DNA of 64,000 nt, from positions 17,856,001-17,920,000 of the forward strand of contig NC_052140.2 in assembly GCF_016086655.4 (NCBI RefSeq), given 5' to 3'. A program made the translations under genes and the position numbers. Below, in pieces: positions 50,761 through 63,765 of this stretch; the stretch's first letter is position 1, and every line of letters starts with the position of its first letter. The notes under the pieces are model-generated. The model saw nothing but the letters and a program-made list of their open reading frames with translations. It searched no databases and was not told the origin of the DNA. This DNA comes from Lepeophtheirus salmonis. Its lineage: Eukaryota > Arthropoda > Copepoda > Siphonostomatoida > Caligidae.

Positions 50761-51702
50761 CCCTACGCTTGACTTACCAAAGTTATTTCCTTATTATTAG
50801 GTAGCAAGGATTGAATTACAACTATCCTTTGTTGTTGTCTCTAATTTGGAGATAGAAAGATAAAATAAGATGCCAGGTTAAATGTTCTAGAGTATGCTAA
50901 TGTGCTGAAGTGGAGAACCCAAGGAAAGCCCTAAAAAAGGATCAACTTGTGTAGGAAACCGTACCAAAAATAATATGCGAGGAGGATAATAGTCGTGAAA
51001 CCAAGGAGGACCCTAAAAAACGAAAAGCGTATTTTACTTAATTAAAATAACATTGTTCCCTCTGCGGTAATGGTAGAGAATATTGCTTCAATTGACTGCT
51101 CCACAGCGAATACAATTGAAGAAATTATTGCACCTTCGGGTGTTCAAATGGAAGATGGAAGAAAAAATTCAAAGGAAAAAAATATGGACTCATCAACATA
51201 ATAAGCTTCTAAAAAATTAATTCTTCATTTTTTTGATAAATCAAATTTTCGATACCTTAGTCTTCAAATATTCAAGATGTTAAACACTAGAGTTAAGCTT
51301 AAACAGAGTAGAGCATAGCTCAATACTTATGTTGCAGCGAATTTGCTCAATTTAGGGTTGCCACCCAAAAGTAGGGTACCACTAAGGCCTAAGGTACCTA
51401 CTGGTGATTTATAAAAAAAAATCAATTATATTACAAATGAATGATATGTTTTCTGAGGGAGTTAGTCTTACAGTATAGGGCAACAAAAAGTAAGTGCCTG
51501 TACAATGAGAAAGGCGCGGGGTGAGGGCAACCAGGTTTCGGAAATCCCTGATTTTGGTAAAATTAACATTACTGAGGGTTGGGTTCTGAATGGTTCACAC
51601 ATCAGAGGTAGAGGAATATTTTGGAGGTCTACAATTAGGTGGATTGGGCAAGGCGTCAACCCGGTATAAGTGAGTTTGGGAGATGTTACACCAAATGGCC
51701 CC
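50761..51702. other. Unassigned stretch upstream of the mitochondrial insertion
   Basis: Base composition becomes richer in G and C from about 51470. That part may also be of mitochondrial origin, but no gene could be recognised. Confidence 0.35.
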
Positions 51703-52745
51703 GTGGTTCATTAAAGCCATCAAAGAGAAAGCCTATTTATTTAAATAAATTGTATTATCTGATGGGCTGTATCTAGAGGCTGTCTCAGCCTGGGGCGTAC
51801 TTGGGGGACTCTCAAATTTATAATGTTATTATGACCGCTCATGCTTTTATCATAATTAGTTATACCTGTATTAATTAGGGGGGGTTGGTTAATTGGCTGG
51901 TCGCCCTAATATTGGGGGTTCCTGACATGGCTTTTCCTCGCCTAAATAACAGAAGATTTTGGTTATTGATGACTTCCTTGAGTTTACTATTAACTAGGGC
52001 ATCAGTAGAAGGTGGGGCAGGTTGGACAGTTTACCCCTCCCCCCTATCTTCAGGAGTTTTTCATACAGGTGCTTCTGTGGATTTCGCGATTTTCCCTCCA
52101 CTTAGCTGGAGTGTCCTCATTATTAGACTTTATTAGTACAATTGCCAACTTGCGATGCATAGGTCTTTTTGTAGGGTAGATACCTATATTTCCATGGTCT
52201 GTCTTAATTACTGCTGTATTAATATTACTATCCTTGCCCGTACTGGCTGGAGCTATTACTATACTTTTAACTGATAGAAACTTCAACACAACCTTCTTTA
52301 ACCCTAGAGGATAGGAAGGGGGGGAATCCTATCCTATACCAGCATTTATTGTGATTTTTGGGGCACCCGTGAATCGGATTAGTATATTTTAAGTTTTTTA
52401 CCTGGGTTTGGGTTAATCTTCCAGATTATTACTTAAGAAACGGGTAAAGACGAGGCTTTTGGCTATCTGTGTATAATTTATGCAATAATTGCAATTGGGG
52501 TGTTAGGATTCATTGTTTGAGCCAATCACATTTGTAAAGTTTTAGGGATTATCTGGCCTATTTTACGGTGGCCACTAGTCCTTTTATTGTGTTTGATATT
52601 TCTATTTATTGAGTAGTGGGTGGCCAATGTCTTTTTTTTTTATTTACTGTGGGGGGTTAATGGTAATCATTGTATTAGCTAATTCTGCTTTAAATATATC
52701 TTTACACGAGACTTACTACGTAGTTGCTCATTTACATGGGCAGGT
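51703..52745 (+). pseudogene. COX1: Nuclear mitochondrial insertion (NUMT): cytochrome c oxidase subunit I
   Basis: From 51790 the plus strand follows COI in order: DSQIYNVIMTAHAF, NWLVALILG, PDMAFPRLNN, RASVEGGAGWTVYP, GASVDFAIF. After a one-base shift it reads LAGVSSLLDFISTIANLRCI, PVLAGAITILLTD and NFNTTFF. Frameshifted blocks follow near 52375-52530 (GLG, TGKDEAFGYL, IGVLGFI) and the end HETYYVVAH near 52720. AGA/AGG codons fall at positions where the invertebrate mitochondrial code gives serine (FPRLNN-AGA-AGA-FW). Weak N-terminal similarity begins near 51703, with the helix-1 region partly deleted. Stops and at least three shifts show it is an old, dead copy. Confidence 0.88.
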
Positions 52746-52886
52746 TGTACAGGAATAATGGGGTATGAAATGGGGGCCTGCACGTCTTACTTTATCTTTT
52801 TTTATACAAATACTTTATTTGTTTAGAGAAGTTACATATATAAATAAGCATGTTATTATGAGTAATACATTTTCTATACTTTTTAG

Positions 52887-53430
52887 ATCAAAAGTACAAT
52901 CATTCATGAAATGTTTCATATAATGGGAATTAATCATCAACAAAAACGGTCTGATAGAGATGATGAAGTCAATGTACACTGGAACAGAAGTAAAAGAAAT
53001 GTATTTCCAATTTTTTTAGAATGATTGATGCCAACACTTCAATCAAACTGCCGATATCCGAACAATGGTCCACGGCTGAATATTTTGATGATTGTCATTC
53101 AGTATATGCTAAGATAACGATTAGCTTAGGAGTATCAATGTGTTATTCATTATAGACTGACCTCGTGAGTTTATTAAATTTTTAAAACAGGCTCCTTATT
53201 TACACGTGGTTTGTCAATTAGTTATAAAATTGTCAAAATTGGGCAGATAGTAAAAATGACAGAATGGAACAAAGTCTGTTAAAAGTATGTTTCACAAAAT
53301 GAATTATCCATCTATACTTTTTAATAATTATTTGTAATATTTTCCTTCATTTTTCTGTCTGTCAATTCAAGGAAAAATTATATCACATAGAAAATAAATC
53401 ATGCTAATTAACTTTCGATTCAATCAAATT
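52887..53430 (+). pseudogene. Astacin F: truncated astacin relic
   Basis: After an acceptor-like 'ctttttag' the frame reads STIIHEMFHIMGINHQQKRS, an A/B-type exon 3 in which the Glu after the third zinc His is Gln. A stop follows at FLE, then YFDDCHS and a decayed Met-turn (VSMCY instead of SIMHY). Exon-4-like text follows (KIGQIVKMTEW). It then runs straight into sequence matching the end of exon 5 and exon 6 of astacin A ('aaagtatgtttca', 'tcaaggaaaaattatatcaca'), so the ShK exon is deleted. Exons 1-2 are absent; the COI insertion ends about 140 bp upstream. Confidence 0.75.
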
Positions 53431-54799
53431 GGATTAATCAAATCAATAGCTACTTCATTATCTTTGTATTACATTTCACCAGTTTATGTACAGGTATGCG
53501 TCATAAGTCCTTGTCTTTTTCTTTTTTTTACAGATAATAACTTTTAAACTTATTGCGTTCCATAAAAATGGAGAAGTAACAATTACCGGATTCATTTTAA
53601 GCGTTTAATGAAGAAATAAAAGTACTTAAATTAATTCAAACAATAGAAGATAGATGTAGATATAGTGAGTAAGTTACTTTGTAGATTGAGAAAATTTAAT
53701 GTGCTTCATAAAAAAAAAAAAAACATAGAATTAAATAGATATTTAGACAGTTTTCAAATTAAACTCAAAACTTCTGAAAAACATCAAAATATAACAAAAG
53801 TAATTTAGTTTATCATAATTCATAAATAGCAGAGTAGTTAGAAGAAAAATTTCAGGAAAATCAAATCCTTGTTTTGGCCGTGAATCCCGGATATCCTCAT
53901 AGAGGCATTTGCATTTATTATGTAGATATCTGTCTAAATCCGCCTAAAAAATCACTTAATGTCGAACCGGGAAAAATGTATCTTGGACAGAGTCTCATAT
54001 TCTCTTTCATGGGTGAGTATTGTATTTTGATTGGTGTTTTCATCATTTATCAAAATGAAAGTAAATGTGTTTTTCCTGAACAGGGCAGACTCAATATATT
54101 AGATACAAACAGGGCCGCAGCTACCTTATATATAGAGTAATTAGTACCCCAAGTTCCAGTAGGGGGCCCAAAAAACTAAAGTTGCTGAAGACAATGGTTT
54201 ACAAATCTATAGCTACCCTTTTAATAAAATATTACTTGGCAATATTATAAAAGAATAGCAAATAAAATACTATGTATGATTTTAATATTATAAATATATA
54301 TGTTTAATTCTGAATTCATTTTAAAAATTGCGAAGAAATAATGGGACAATAATAGTATTTTAGTACTTAAGAGAAAAATAGCAGTTGGTATGGTTTACTT
54401 ATTTGGCTAACTAACAGATGATGTAGTGCCTTTTTTTTCTCTTTCTTTTTGGAGGAAAGTTTGCGTGATGCAACAAAGGTGACGACGTGTTTCATTTACA
54501 AAAAAAAATATGTACATGGAATATTAAAAGGTTATAAATATACCAAAAAAAAAAATTAAAAAAAATAAGCACAAGAATCGAGACAAATAAGAAATATATT
54601 GCTGTCTTGATTCGATTTTATCAGTTGTAAAAAAATCCTTCTTTGTCTTTTTCGTCAATTTTTATATCTTTATCAATATTTTTTATTTTAAACCGGTGAA
54701 AATTATTATGAAAAAAAATATATCTACATAATAAATATTTTTAATTATTTGTCTGCAAAAATCCAGCTGGGCAGGCTTAATTTCACCTATAATGTTTTT

Positions 54800-55215
54800 C
54801 CCTGGCAAGTATGAGAGAGTGGCAGTTTATTCCTTCAGAATGATTTACAGTCTATCCTGAAGACACAAGTCATTCATTCTGGACAGAGATTAATGGAAAA
54901 AAAGTTTGTTTTCCAACAAAACAAGCATCCAAGCTCTGCAAAAACTTTTTGGAAAAGAAAGAATCCTCTCACATCTGATCTATTATGCAATGGCTACCTC
55001 TATCTCCTGATTTGAGCTCATAGAGCTATTGTGGGAACATCTGGAGAGAAAAGTGCCTCGCAAGTAAGTTGAACATTTTGAAGAATGCTTGAAAGGATAT
55101 ACCCCTGCCTATCTTGAAAAACTAACAGCAATAATGCCAAAAGTCTGCAAGGTAATTATAGCGGGTAGGGAGGATTTTTTCATGAAGCTAAAGATTTCAA
55201 CAAAAATTTTGATTT
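54800..55215 (+). pseudogene. Tc1-like transposase, C-terminal fragment
   Basis: The plus strand reads SGQRLMEKKFVFQQNKHPSS (usual FQQDNDPKHT), MQWLPLSPDLSS and, after a shift, IELLWEHLERKVPRK, the end of the Tc1 DD34E catalytic domain. The second aspartate is lost (QQN for QQD) and stops are present. It lies within the 1.3 kb that copy C lacks. Confidence 0.65.
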
Positions 55216-57219
55216 TTTTTTCTTTTTCTTCATTTTAAAGGCAAAATTACTGTGTTACCTGATCATAAAGTCATAGGTAGCTAGAAAAATAAGTTAAATC
55301 CTTTTTTATTCTTACCAGTGTATAAGTGGCTATTTTTTTGTCTATCGATGTGTTTGTCTCTCAGGAGCTATTTTATTTTAGATTGTTTTATTCCTAATAG
55401 ATTCAGTTGTTCTAATATAAACGTTGAATCAATCATAATATTGATAATATTTTGAAATAATAAAACTTTACTCTTAAAATTCGTTATTTACGTTCCGAAG
55501 ATACTAATATCCTTATACTGATTTTAGTACCAATATAGTTGTAGATATTTGAATCCTATTCGAACATTGTAAAAAGCCGAATTTTAGTTCGGGGTGGGGC
55601 ATGGCTCAGAAATGTGATGACTTTTTTAATAAATGTTTTGCCCTTGTACATCTATGTACTATTTGTTAGAGTTTGAATGCTTAAGCACGATCTCAATTTA
55701 TGTTGTTCTACAAAAATTTAGAGTCTTAAACTATTTGACTTGTCTAATATTAATAAACAGTCTACAGTCATGGGTGTAACTCAATATATTGTTTTATAAA
55801 TAAGATGTTTGTCAAATAGAATGTGTCACTATATTATCTATATGTTTGCAAACATTAAGTTTATTCTTTGAGATGAAATATTGAGCCATAACTTGTTTTG
55901 AATACAAGTAGAACAAAAAGCCGTATTCTCCCAAAATATTTGTTGGATTTATTTATAGAACGAAACTAAGAATTGTAAAAAAACTCAAAGAGATCTGAGT
56001 TTGGTGATTTTTGATTGTTGGTCGATCACTCTTGTTTTTTTCTATTATTATAAAATGAAGCATTCAAACAATAAAAGTACAGACCTAAATTGTGGAATTC
56101 TTTCCTAATAAAATTTCCAATGAGCTAAAATTCAATATGTGCATCAATAGCATAATTTCTTTAAATACAAAAGGTGGTAAAGATAGAAAATCTAGACATG
56201 CAGTAAAGAATCACAGGATGTCAATGGTCCTCCTAAAAATTGGATGTAGCTGTAAATTAACTTTGGGAGTTGCATAGTAAGCGTTTGGGCCTCCCCATAA
56301 CTTAAGAAGGAGGATAGTGTCTTCTCTGAGGGGGATCAATGATGATAAAAAGTTTACTGTTCAGTTACAAATCCAAACAAATTGTAATGAATATGCTTGG
56401 CCCAGCAAAGACTGCGGATAATTATATGATAACACACTTCATGCGTTTGTGGACTACCCTGCCATCTTTATCCTTTAATATTTTGTATCTATAAACCTAT
56501 GAGAGTCACAAACTTTAACAATATAAATATGTTAAAGGTATTATTCTTTTGGAATTTCATCGAAGAACAATGGAACTTCTCCGGTAAGAAGGGCCCTGGA
56601 CTTTGCAATTCTTAAATATAAATCCCTCATCGCCAGCCAGCTAACTACCCATTAGCCTATTCGGCAAGATGAGTTGAGAGGTATCATCTTGGCAGCTTCC
56701 ACCCGCTATGTCTCTCTCACAAGAAAAAATTCTAAGTCAGGATGTGAGTAATTGAATATTGCAGGAAAATAAATCTGGGTTTAAGCCTTTCTAAATAGCT
56801 TGTCTAAATTATTTTAGAGCAAGAATATCTTGGCTGAAAACATCTAATAAAAATGTACTTGCACAGCCCCTTCAAAAATATTTATATTGGATGTTCCTAA
56901 TCCTTTATTCTTCAAAAGGTTAACTTTATAAAGATAAGTTAAATGTGTCTTTCCTATTTAAATTAAAGAGAAAAGATAGAATTAGCAAGAGCAAAGTCCA
57001 AAGTCAATAAAATAACATACTTTTGGCGTATCCAACCCTCGTATTGTAATCTTTGCATTCACTTTGGACATGGTAATTAGTAATATCCAATGAACCAACG
57101 GATTTTTTTATATAAATTCTCTGAATAACGACGGCAATTCTTGAGAATACTCATAAAAAAAATGACAAACATCTCTTCACCGTCCCATAATACCCAATTC
57201 AGAACAACATGAACAAAAT

Positions 57220-57266
57220 GAAATAGCCATGACGTCTCCAGTTATTTGATACGCAAGGGCTATTTC
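57220..57266. repeat. Palindrome at the edge of the astacin unit (E side)
   Basis: Identical to 35375-35421. Confidence 0.75.
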
Positions 57267-57870
57267 AAAATTTATTATTTTTGAGAAATAAAGGAATTTT
57301 TGCTGCAAGTCATGGAAAAGGACAATGTGATGGTTTGGGAGATACAGTTCAAAGGTTAGTGAGTAAAGCAAGTCTACAGCATTGTTCAAAAGGAAATAAC
57401 TCCCAACAAATTTTAACTCCTATGGAACTTTATAAATATTGTGAAGAAAATATAGAAAATATAAATTTTGTATATTATTACGTTTTATTTTGGAATCTAT
57501 TTTTTATCCGGTTCACTAACTGAATTATAAAAAGATTCTAAATAATATTTTTGATGTATTATTTTCATAATTTATTAAATTTATTTGAATATTAGTTTTA
57601 CTTTATATAAAAATTGAAACAGATAGAATAAGTTAATAATAATTTTTTTTATATTTAAACCATAAATATATAATCATTTTAATTGAAAATCAATCATCCT
57701 TATTTTCAAAATGATTGGAAATGTGGATTTTGTTGGTTTCAATCTTAAACAAAATTAGTATTTGGTTTTAATAAATAATTTATTAAACAGAAGTAAATAG
57801 TTAATAATATATATTATACATTGAAAATTCTAAGCTCATTACTTGTGTCAGGCTTTTAAGTTGTTACTTT

Positions 57871-60086
57871 TTATGGTATTGTGGTTTTTTCTTGTGCAGG
57901 GCACAACTTACATGAGCTTGGACAATTGTCTGTCATAATCTTATCGGAACAATGAGATAAATATTTACCGCACGTTTCGTATTTGTCAAAGCAATCTGAA
58001 ATATAAGACATTTGACATTTTTGATCATGTTGCAAAGTTTAACTAATAATTGCCTGAAGTGGTTGTAATAGCCGTGGTAGAAGTTGTTGTTGTAGTATTA
58101 ATGTCTTCTGGACACTTTTTACATGTCTGTGGACAGTTTTCACTTGTATATTCAGAGAAACACCATTCCTTCAAAATGTCACAATATGGTAATTTATCTT
58201 TACAAACTGAAACGAGAAATTTACATTTAGATGTTTAATTTATTATGATAATGCATTCGAGATGGATTTGGGTATTATCCATTCTATACATTAGAACCCG
58301 TAATATATATTAAAAAAATACCCACGTATTACACAAAAAGTTGGTGCCTGACGGATAAAATTAAAAAGAAAAAAAACCATAGAACCTCTTTCATTAATTA
58401 ACTATTTCCATGAATAAAATAATGGAAGAGTCTTTTTGAAGATGCTACCAGAATATATGCTTTTTTATTCTCTAAATATTTTCGAGTATTATTTCCTTCA
58501 TGATTAGAAAACATATAAAATATAAAAAAAGTCTAAACGTATTACTTGTTGTTGTGGTACTAATGTCTTCTGGACACTTATTACATGTTTGTGGACAGTT
58601 CCCACCAGTATATTCAGAGAAACAATATTTTTTCATTGAGTCACAATATGGCCATTTGTCTTTACAAACTGAAACAAGAAATTTACAATTAGATATTAAA
58701 TTTATGTACATTAAGCAAATATGTGCATAAGTGAATGTAATATTCTTTTGAAGAAATAAATTACTTATGATTTTTAAAATACCGATTCTACCCGAATCCT
58801 AAGTTCAATTTTCCGTAATTATTCGGTTCTGAAAAAATATATAAAGCCCATCCCTATCATTCTTATATTTTTATACGTACTATTCTTTGAACCTTTTGTT
58901 GTAACCTGTGTCGGGGGAGTAGTAGAAAGAGTTGATAGTTGATCGCATTTATATTTTGCTTTAACTTTTAATGCATCTAATTCCGTCATTCCATTTCTTT
59001 GACCAATTTGAATTCCAGATGGTACAAATCTTAGTGCATCCATTGTATTATTATCGGACGTTTGAAAACTATTTTAAAATTATATAAACATAAAAGGAAT
59101 TGATACATTATTTAGCTACTCACTCAGCCAATCCATAATGCATCACAGATCCATAATCGTAAGCATACCCAAAAGTGTCTATAGTAAAACCTGAATAACA
59201 ATCATCAAAAGTTGTTGCATTTGACCAGGGTTGGCATTTGGGTGGTATGACAGTGGCATTATCATATATGCTTTTAAAAAATTGCTTAAAGAATCTCTCT
59301 GAATCCTATCCCAATGTATTTTGACATAACTATCTCGGTCAGGTCGTGTTTGCTCATGAGCATATCCTAGAATATGGAGCATTTCGTGTTGTACAATTCC
59401 TGAGACCTAAAGGAAAATAAAACTTTTATTGTATGGTGGTAACGACGATATAAGATTTATAAACTAAAATGAATCAGAGTGGATAGGATCTTTACTCCAG
59501 GGGCTCCAGAGTAATATTAAAATAAATAAGATCCTTCTATTTATAACTATGTTGTCCGTTTTAAGAATAATTATTAGGTTCTTAAAAAATCATTAGATTC
59601 TCCAAAATAAAATTTTCTAATTTTTCTACTTACCATGCAAGAAGAGAATCCATTGCTTCTTTGCAAATTTAATACATGCATTCGTCTATATTGATTATAA
59701 CCAAGGACAGCAAAACATCCTCTCTCATTGTTCTTTATGTAAACATAATTTTTCTCTCCATTCCTAGGAACCCATCGCACACATGTTTTATTTTCTATTT
59801 CATCCATAGCAGATTGGATTAAACTCAAATCCGCCTTACTGAATCCTTGAGCTAATGTATAGGGAACTGTATTGTTGGGCCACACCTTTCCTCCTAAAAG
59901 ATTTCTTGATCCAATTCCCTTGTAGCTATACTTATCATGGATGATTCGACATTGAGCATGGCTCAGTTCTATTTAAAAAAGATATTGATTACTTGATGAA
60001 GATTTTGACTAACACAAAATGAATCTACCAGAATACGTTCCTTCAAAAGTTGTGAAAAGAAATAAAACAATATACTTGTACCACAT
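57871..60086 (-). pseudogene. Astacin E: astacin with three ShK domains, frameshifted in exon 3
   Basis: Seven exons on the minus strand: 60029-60086, 59634-59968, 59124-59406, 58881-59068, 58546-58668, 58054-58206, 57871-57995. It is almost identical to C. Exon 2 is intact here (both the C frameshift and the D stop are absent), and the zinc site HEMLHILGYAHE is read. Then an A run at 59276-59281 is one base shorter than in C and D, so the frame shifts after residue 174, before the Met-turn. ShK exons 5-7 remain open. As with C, a homopolymer length error in the assembly could be the cause. Confidence 0.8.
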
Positions 60087-60126
60087 CTTACAAATTATTG
60101 GTAAATTGAAGAGCAAGACACACGTA

Positions 60127-60132
60127 TTTATA
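60127..60132 (-). promoter_or_regulatory. TATA box of astacin E
   Basis: TATAAATACG on the minus strand, about 41-46 bp before the ATG. Confidence 0.55.
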
Positions 60133-60388
60133 CATAAAATGTAGATCATTCGTTTGTATCATATGTTTCACTTAATTGATATTCATATTTACCAGGATAA
60201 TCGCAAGTAGATCTGAAGTGCTTATAACTATGTGTCGTTGGCTTTGTTTACAAATATAATTGTGATGTACTTTATGAATAACTATCTTGTGACATAATTT
60301 TCTATATTTTGTTGGCATTGTATATTTAGAAATATTCAAAAACATTTTGTTACATTCATGAAAAACAATACAAATTAAAATAAGCTTT

Positions 60389-60555
60389 GAAATAGCCAAG
60401 TGACTTGATACGGCATGGCTATGTCATAATTTATTAAACTAAGACGAATGAATTGATAACTGACAACCAAATATATATAGGGCATTTTTGGGTTAGCAAG
60501 GAAACGTTGTATGGTTGTAAAAAGAATGGAGCTAGACGAAACGCATGGCACCTGA
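60389..60555 (-). repeat. SINE-like repeat with palindromic tail (E copy)
   Basis: Copy of 38546-38712 carried by the duplication; tail palindrome at 60389-60425. Confidence 0.55.
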
Positions 60556-60759
60556 CACACTTAAATTTTATAGCAAAGTTCTACCAATTGTGTGTCGACC
60601 CTTTTACAGAATAACCCCCTACATATAATGATGAAACAGCTATTGAGAGTGGGGATTATACCTGTTCTGAGTTGTGATACATTTTTCTGAATTTATCCTT
60701 CATGTCGTATTTATGAAAATTTTACAACTTTTTAATTTTTATATAGATAAATGTTGTTT

Positions 60760-61404
60760 ATGTAAGATATATTTGTATTTGATCTAAAAGAGTTGCTATA
60801 GTGTTGTGATATTTTGGGGCCATGTATATTTAAATTTGTTGTGAGTCAAACAGTAACTTAACCCTTGAATGTTGGAATGGTTTTATGTTGTAACAGCATA
60901 ACGAATCAAATAATATTACTTTTTGATTAAATTATTGGGAAGGGGGGGGGGGAACTTTTTTTTTTAATAAACTGATCAAAAAATTTATTTTTGATTAAAA
61001 ATTAAAAATAAACAATTCTTTCGAATTATATCATAAGTATATTAGGACATAAATACATTCATGTTATTTATTAAGTTTTTTAAGCGTCAAAAGTTGCATA
61101 TTGTTTTGATTTTTGAACAAAAAAAATATCATGTGTAAAATAATAGGTTTGGGGAAAAGTGTTTGCCTATTGTATGCTTTATTTAAATGCTATATAAGAA
61201 GTATTTCAATCCTCCAATTATGTATACACTCCCACGTTTACAACGCCGTATCGTATGATCCAATTTAAGAAATAATGAACAAGATATATTTAGTTTTAAA
61301 AAAAGAGCAGGAAATAGAAATTATTTTTTAGCCAAAAAATATATTTTTTATATGTTAAACAATCTGCCCATAAGTGATTCCTTTTTTCTTTCTTAAGTTC
61401 CAAG
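60760..61404. other. Segment present in copy E and mostly absent from copy C
   Basis: No gene recognised. It contains a G run near 60943-60951 and a short phrase that occurs elsewhere in copy C. Confidence 0.6.
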
Positions 61405-62939
61405 CCTGTAGGTTCCTACCCCCAACTTGTGAACCGAGATGCTTGATTTTGGCGTCAAATACCAACAGCAAAATTGGTATTCCATTCCATTTGGTGCTTA
61501 GTACAGTGGTTCTGATCGTTTGAGTATCCGAAGTACAATTTGATTTTCTTCAAAATTAAAATAAGGATTATATTCTTATGTATCAATTAAAAAAATCAAC
61601 TTTAATGAAATTTTTGAAATTCAAAAACATAACTTCAAATTTTAAACTTTTGATTTTCTTCCATAATTTTTGGTAATTCTTTAATGACGAGTACATCTTG
61701 GCAAATACTTCATTACGTGTTTTACTCGTAACCCATCACTAAAGTTGATCATTAATGGTGTCATTGTTTGAAATACTGATGTGATTATCAGCTGTCTGCT
61801 TTATTATGATTTTTGTGGGTATAACGAAAGTATTTATGATCAAAATATATAATGAATATATACTACGTATCATTGACTTAGATATTTTTTATCCGTTACA
61901 GTAGATTTAAAAACGTCATATTCCATAAAATTGTAATTCATTATGAACCATATTCTCAGAATAATAACTAATGAAACGACAAAGTAGAGTATTACAAAAT
62001 ATATTTAAAGTTCCATGTTTAAAGAGAAGGCTTAAATTAAATATAATCTACATAATAAGAAATAAACCATCATATATTTATGTTAAATATACGAAATTAA
62101 ACAATTGTAATCATATAACTGATAATAACAATAAATTATAAATATAAAATATTGAAATAATAGATTGATCCCAATAATATTTTCTTGCTCATAATTTATA
62201 AGCGGGGGATATCATTACCAACATCCTCCATTAATTAATGATGGTTCTTCGGGAAGGGGAAAATTTATCCGTGTTTTTCTACATAAATTCTTTTGAACGT
62301 AGGATGATTAGCAATGGATAAGGTTATATTACATGCAATAAGCATCTTTATGAGATCAAAGTTAAAGTCTAACTTGATGTATTCATCGTTATCTTGATTT
62401 TATAGATGAATATCCATACTCTTGATATGAGATGAGGATAATGAGTGGCGAGTAATTCTAGACAAGGTACTAAAGGCACATTTATATCGACAAATCCGAC
62501 AAACCATCTATTTTTCATCTGTTAAGTATTTTCCAAATTCCTGGACCTCCATTTTCAGAAATACAGACAGAAGGGGACGTTATTTTCGGCATTTTATTCA
62601 GTTCTCTTTCGACGATAAGCATCTAATATTATATTAATATTACATAATAAAGGCGGGAATGATAACGTTCTTGATAGAAAAAGAGGTATATTATTTAATC
62701 AATGATGCCATAAGTATATCTTCCCTTCTCCTCGCACGCCTTTGTATTTTTACCAAAATTATCAACCTTATCCATCACCAATAACTAAATGTTTATGACG
62801 GTATCCATTAGCAAAATTGTATTAAATTTCTATATTTAAAGGGATTTGCAGGTAAATTGGGACATTATTTAATAGGCTATAACTCCTTAAATATTTATTT
62901 TACAGAATTTTAGTAAAAAGGAAAGTTTTTCATCCATCA

Positions 62940-63765
62940 ATGGAGAAATGGATCATTCGATATGTCCACCGTTGACGGCAGACTTCGTCGAGGTGGATCA
63001 GAATGAGGAGCAGGCCGAAACGACGTGTTTGGAATTTCCTTGACCCTGTACTTTAAATCGATTTCTTGAGGTAAGCCAAACTGTTGTTGGGCCTTGAGAG
63101 GAATTTCTTCTTTAACTCCCCCAAAAAGAAGTGGTCCATAAGGCTCAAATCGGGAGAGCTTTATTGTTGGTTTTCATCCACGTGTTGATTATGTCCTTCA
63201 GCACCTTGCAGTAATTGTCAGCGCCTCCCCACTCTTTTTGATTGAAGAAGATCGACAACATCACCGTCCGTAAGATCCGATGAACACTAGCGTCATGATT
63301 GAGACCGAAAACTTGGTTGTGTAGACCATGGGGACCTTCTCCTTCTTGTCAGCTAAGAAGCCGTTGTTTTAGCTGTTGTTCACCATTTTTACGGCCCACT
63401 TCTTTTCGTCGCTGAAGAATGTTACAAGACGGCGCTTATGATTGAGGAAATTCAATAATTTGTGCATCCTAGTCGACCAGACTTCCTTCATCTTCGATTT
63501 CAAGATGTGCTTCTTTAATTTTTTGTAGGACATTAACTTTATGTCGATCTTTACCACCTTCTGGACTGTCCGTGGGGTGACTCCGCTGTTTTTCTGCGGG
63601 TTCGCCTCAATCCATCGTTTGAAGCTCCCCAGACACATGGGATTCCTCTTCTTGTCGCTTCTTGCCTTGTGGAACTTCCGTTCAGACTGGCCGGTTAGCT
63701 TCCACTATTCGTAGATTCTATAAACTTTCGACCTGGAGTACGATAGCTTCTAATTCTACGAAGAC
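62940..63765 (-). pseudogene. Mariner-like transposase relic (first family, E copy)
   Basis: Near-identical to 40500-41320, including TFFSDEKKW and the same following stop. A few substitutions (for example His for Arg in STRMxKLL) separate the copies. The second mariner relic begins again near the window end. Confidence 0.65.

Noticed and set aside
51468..51659. Minus-strand open frame next to the COI insertion
   Set aside because: No resemblance to any mitochondrial or nuclear protein I know; likely chance in a GC-richer stretch.
53874..54140. Open frame of 88 codons at the left edge of copy E
   Set aside because: The homologous stretch in copy C (33845-33930) is interrupted soon after, and no domain is visible.
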